From: Actinobacillus sp.
GTDB lineage: Bacteria > Pseudomonadota > Gammaproteobacteria > Enterobacterales > Pasteurellaceae
NCBI GenBank assembly: GCA_020026155.1
Contig: JAHHQX010000016.1
Coordinates: 1 to 42,006 of the forward strand
Reading direction: 5' to 3'
DNA: 42,006 nucleotides
Each line of letters opens with the position of its first letter. The stretch's first letter is position 1. Under the pieces are notes generated by a model. That model made no database searches. It saw nothing but the letters and a program-made list of their open reading frames with translations, and was not told the DNA's origin. Positions 39,853-42,006 of the stretch are shown here, piece by piece. The position numbers were made by a program, and so were the translations under genes.

Positions 39853-39895
39853 TTTTCCGAAAATCGTGGCGTGGTTAAAACTGCCACGATTTTTT
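39853..39895 (+). terminator. Terminator of the C69 peptidase gene (copy 2 of the repeat)
   Basis: AAAATCGTGGC (39860-39870) pairs with GCCACGATTTT (39883-39893) around a 12-base loop, followed by T's. It is the second copy of the 43-bp repeat at 38201-38243. Confidence 0.9.
39853..39895 (+). repeat. 43-bp direct repeat, copy 2
   Basis: Identical to 38201-38243. The two copies are 1652 bases apart and enclose a single gene. Confidence 0.95.
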
Positions 39896-39991
39896 CGTTA
39901 TGGGGGGAGAGGAATAGAAATTTAGGATGTACCTGTTATACTCGGCATTCTTTAGGTATTTTATTGGTTGAAAAATTTAGAAATTGAAATT

Positions 39992-40897
39992 ATGAGTAAC
40001 GAAAATAAAGCGATTGTTTATGTACTAATTGCCTATATCAGTATTGCGATTATGGGGATCTTTGTAAAATTTGCTTCAGGCGCGGTTCCATCAAGTGAAA
40101 TATTATTTGTACGATTTTTCTTAGGGGCAATTTTCCTCTTGCCTTTTGTTGTGAAAACTAAACAACTAAAAATTAATTTTACGAAGCCTCAATATTTTAT
40201 TTTACGGAATGCCGCAGGTATTTCGGCAATGTTGTTGATGTTCTATATCATAAAGCACTTGCCAGTCGCGATTGCCATTTTATTGATGAATACCTCTGCA
40301 CTTTTTGTTCCGATCATTTTATTATTCTTAGGGATCCGCACTACTTTAACTCAAGTGGTGTTGATTTCTCTGGGCTTCATTGGCGTCTGTGTCATTTTGT
40401 TGGGGAGCCATTCACAAGCGCATATTGATAATTTTTATGTATTCGTTGGGATAGTGAGTGCTGTTCTTGCCGCGATTGCTTATTGTAGTTTACAAGAATT
40501 GAACAAATATAATTCTCCTCAAAATATCGTTTTTTACTTTCATACGATTGGCTTCCTGTCGATAGCCCTTATTTTTGGGCATGATTGGGTATGGGTATCA
40601 TTCTCTAGCTTTATCTTATTGATTTGTGTTGGAATTTTTGGATTAATTTTCCAGATTTATGTGACCAAAGCATTTAAATATGCAAGTGCTAGTACGCTAA
40701 CGCCATTTACGTTTATTGGCGTAGTATTTTCAGGATTATTTGATGCCTTTATTGTGAAGGATCATCTTCCGGCTACATTTTGGATTGGAGCATTAATTAT
40801 CGTTATCGCCGTAAGCCTTTTAGCCAAAGATAATGCCAAACGTGCAAAACTCAAAAAATTCGCCGAAAATCAGGGCGTGATTACACAAAATAAATAA
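39992..40897 (+). CDS. EamA-family (DMT) transporter
   Basis: A 301-residue drug/metabolite transporter-superfamily protein with ten hydrophobic segments in two EamA repeats (about residues 10-135 and 150-285). The substrate cannot be read from the sequence. The ATG at 39992 is preferred; a TTG 24 bases upstream is in frame, and neither has a strong Shine-Dalgarno. The short basic tail KDNAKRAKLKKF ends with a stretch encoded by a copy of the repeated GGCGT element (40863-40883), so the element contributes the last codons. Confidence 0.85.
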   Translation: MSNENKAIVYVLIAYISIAIMGIFVKFASGAVPSSEILFVRFFLGAIFLLPFVVKTKQLKINFTKPQYFILRNAAGISAMLLMFYIIKHLPVAIAILLMNTSALFVPIILLFLGIRTTLTQVVLISLGFIGVCVILLGSHSQAHIDNFYVFVGIVSAVLAAIAYCSLQELNKYNSPQNIVFYFHTIGFLSIALIFGHDWVWVSFSSFILLICVGIFGLIFQIYVTKAFKYASASTLTPFTFIGVVFSGLFDAFIVKDHLPATFWIGALIIVIAVSLLAKDNAKRAKLKKFAENQGVITQNK

Positions 40898-40902
40898 AAA
40901 AA

Positions 40903-40923
40903 GGGGCAGATAATTATCTGCCC
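40903..40923 (-). terminator. Terminator of the YadA-type gene
   Basis: A perfect 20-base palindrome (GGGCAGATAA / TTATCTGCCC, 40904-40923). On the minus strand it is followed by CTTTTTTT, so it terminates the adhesin transcript. It may also serve the EamA gene. Confidence 0.8.
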
Positions 40924-40939
40924 AAAATGTTTACTCATC

Positions 40940-42006
40940 TTACCAAGAGTAACCAAAACTTGCACCATAGCCGACTTCCTTACGCGTATTAACGCTTACG
41001 CCAGCTTTGAATGTTTCCTTCCTATCGTCGGACGTGTGTGCATAACCGACGGCAAGCGCATTTTCATCCTCATATCCTCCTACAGCGGCTGAAACTGTAC
41101 TTTGATCGGCAAAGTGAGACGATTGGAGCATTCCAATCGCAATACTACTCGCAATCCCTGCTCTTAAATGTTTTTGCATTCTGTGCATGCGACGATTCAA
41201 ATCATCTAAGCGATGATTAGTTTGTGAATTTGCATTCATGACTTTTTTCACATAACCCACAGTTGCGACAGAGGAATCGTCATTTGGATTTGTTGCCACG
41301 CCATCAATAATTGCTGCGTGATTTTTAAAATGTAAGCCTTGAGCAGTTAATGTAACGGATGGTTTTCCATGGGTTCCACTAATTGTTACACCTTGCTTAT
41401 TTACGGTCGTATGCGCGGTATTACTGTTACCGACAGTCATCGAGTTTTGAATATGTACGTCTTTATTGAGCGCTACATCAAGTGTTTTCGTTTTATTATT
41501 TGCAGTAACAATAATGTTGCTATTACCGTTAGTAGTGGTTCCTTTTATTACTAAAAATTGCTGCATTGGAATCTTGAATGATCCTTTATTACCTGAAACT
41601 TCAATTCCCTGATTCACCGATTTAGTAATTTTTTTCACACTGCCTTGTAATGATTTAACATTATTTTCTGTAGAACTTGCGATTTTATTTGCTGTTTGGG
41701 CCGTTTTATTAGCTTGTTCTGCCGATTTTGTTGCAACCTGAGCTGTATTATTGGCCGTATTTGCAGTCTTGTCCGCATGTTTAGCGGTTGCATTTGCCTG
41801 ATTTGCTGTTTTATTTGCTGCTTGAGCGGTGCTGTTCGCTTTATTAGCAGTTTGAACAGCCACTTTTGCATCTTTATCCGCATTTTGAGCTGTTGCGTTT
41901 GCTTGCCCAGCTGTTTTATTTGCTGCTTGTGCAGTGCTATTTGCAGATTGTGCGGTAGTATTGGCTTGGTTAGCGGTTTGCTCAGCAGATTTTGCATCTT
42001 TATCCG
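40940..42006 (-). CDS. YadA-type trimeric autotransporter adhesin, C-terminal part
   Basis: Open from the window edge to the stop at 40940; the N-terminus lies outside. The order from the edge is: a coiled-coil stalk of seven-residue units rich in Ala, Asn and Thr (TAQ-xAN type); a segment of about 150 residues with IVTANNKTKTLDVALNKDVH and VTISGTHGKPSVTL, resembling the trimeric adhesin stalk/neck; then NRRMHRMQKHLRAGIASSIA and the YadA membrane anchor (SAAVGGYEDENALAVGYAH to the terminal GASFGYSW). The anchor forms a 12-stranded trimeric barrel in the outer membrane. Part of the stalk is a 126-bp tandem repeat. Confidence 0.9.
   Translation of the reverse strand, partial: DKDAKSAEQTANQANTTAQSANSTAQAANKTAGQANATAQNADKDAKVAVQTANKANSTAQAANKTANQANATAKHADKTANTANNTAQVATKSAEQANKTAQTANKIASSTENNVKSLQGSVKKITKSVNQGIEVSGNKGSFKIPMQQFLVIKGTTTNGNSNIIVTANNKTKTLDVALNKDVHIQNSMTVGNSNTAHTTVNKQGVTISGTHGKPSVTLTAQGLHFKNHAAIIDGVATNPNDDSSVATVGYVKKVMNANSQTNHRLDDLNRRMHRMQKHLRAGIASSIAIGMLQSSHFADQSTVSAAVGGYEDENALAVGYAHTSDDRKETFKAGVSVNTRKEVGYGASFGYSW
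41753..42006 (-). repeat. 126-bp (42-residue) tandem repeat within the adhesin stalk
   Basis: The pentapeptide DKDAK recurs with codons starting at 42004 and 41878, exactly 126 bases apart on the minus strand. The intervening residues are seven-residue (21-bp) units such as SANSTAQ and AANKTAG. The pattern decays into looser heptads to about 41690. Frame-preserving repeats like this can change in number by slippage or recombination. Confidence 0.75.

Noticed and set aside
41635..41997. Second long minus-strand open frame in the adhesin stalk region
   Set aside because: It is an alternative frame of the repeat DNA; the frame joined to the YadA anchor is the coding one.
1..42006. CRISPR arrays, insertion sequences or integrated phage
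   Set aside because: No regularly spaced repeats of the usual size, transposase motifs or integrase genes were found in either strand.

Overview
The window looks like chromosomal DNA of a Pasteurellaceae bacterium (Haemophilus/Aggregatibacter/Pasteurella relatives). It is AT-rich. Der, DusB, Fis, HPr, LapB, PrlC and Orn read as close relatives of the Haemophilus and enterobacterial proteins, and several neighbourhoods (cmk-rpsA-ihfB-lapA-lapB, dusB-fis, ptsH-ptsI-crr) match that lineage. I could not find the two classical Pasteurellaceae uptake 9-mers (AAGTGCGGT and ACAAGCGGT). A different repeated element is present instead (see findings). Most of the window is core genome; the accessory-looking parts are the arginine deiminase cluster, a PIN/NYN-domain gene, a C69 peptidase gene and a trimeric autotransporter.

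Layout. 1-53 is the 3' end of a tRNA-Arg(ACG). 279-2309: tryptophan permease mtr behind a TrpR-type operator, then a methyltransferase. 2435-3961: der. 4365-5638: dusB-fis, with a structured leader. 5765-9193: mfd. 9261-11006 (minus): queC-queD-queE behind a preQ1-I riboswitch. 11202-13120: a YchJ-like protein and a PIN/NYN protein. 13153-13908 (minus): a Nif3-family protein. 14070-16868: exported pitrilysin ptrA. 16914-23829 (minus): arcB-arcC-arcA-arcD, a YfcC-family permease and an Lrp/AsnC regulator. 24143-29778 (minus): a VirK-like gene, cmk, rpsA, ihfB, lapA, lapB and yciH. 29906-33463 (minus): prlC, yjjG and a YeeZ-like epimerase. 33640-36273 (minus): ptsH-ptsI-crr. 36483-37526 (minus): rsgA. 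37597-40897: orn, a C69 peptidase and an EamA permease. 40940 to the window end (minus): the C-terminal part of a YadA-type adhesin.

How the genes work together. The arc cluster encodes a full arginine deiminase pathway: arginine/ornithine exchange (ArcD), arginine to citrulline (ArcA), citrulline to ornithine plus carbamoyl phosphate (ArcB), and ATP from carbamoyl phosphate (ArcC). It carries hairpins between several of its genes and a local Lrp-type regulator. The que genes make the queuosine precursor preQ0 under feedback from preQ1. The pts operon encodes the general sugar phosphotransferase proteins and has a well-placed CRP-like site. The rpsA leader has two hairpins with GGA in their loops, as expected for S1 autoregulation.

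The most interesting signals are: (i) a degenerate element around CCGAAAATTGGGGCGTG, found at least nine times in both coding and intergenic DNA and laid out like an uptake signal sequence with a different core; (ii) two identical 43-bp terminators made from that element, flanking the C69 peptidase gene; (iii) the PIN/NYN gene, with a TTG start, an inverted repeat that includes its ribosome binding site, and three similar C-terminal modules; and (iv) hairpins punctuating the arc and pts operons.
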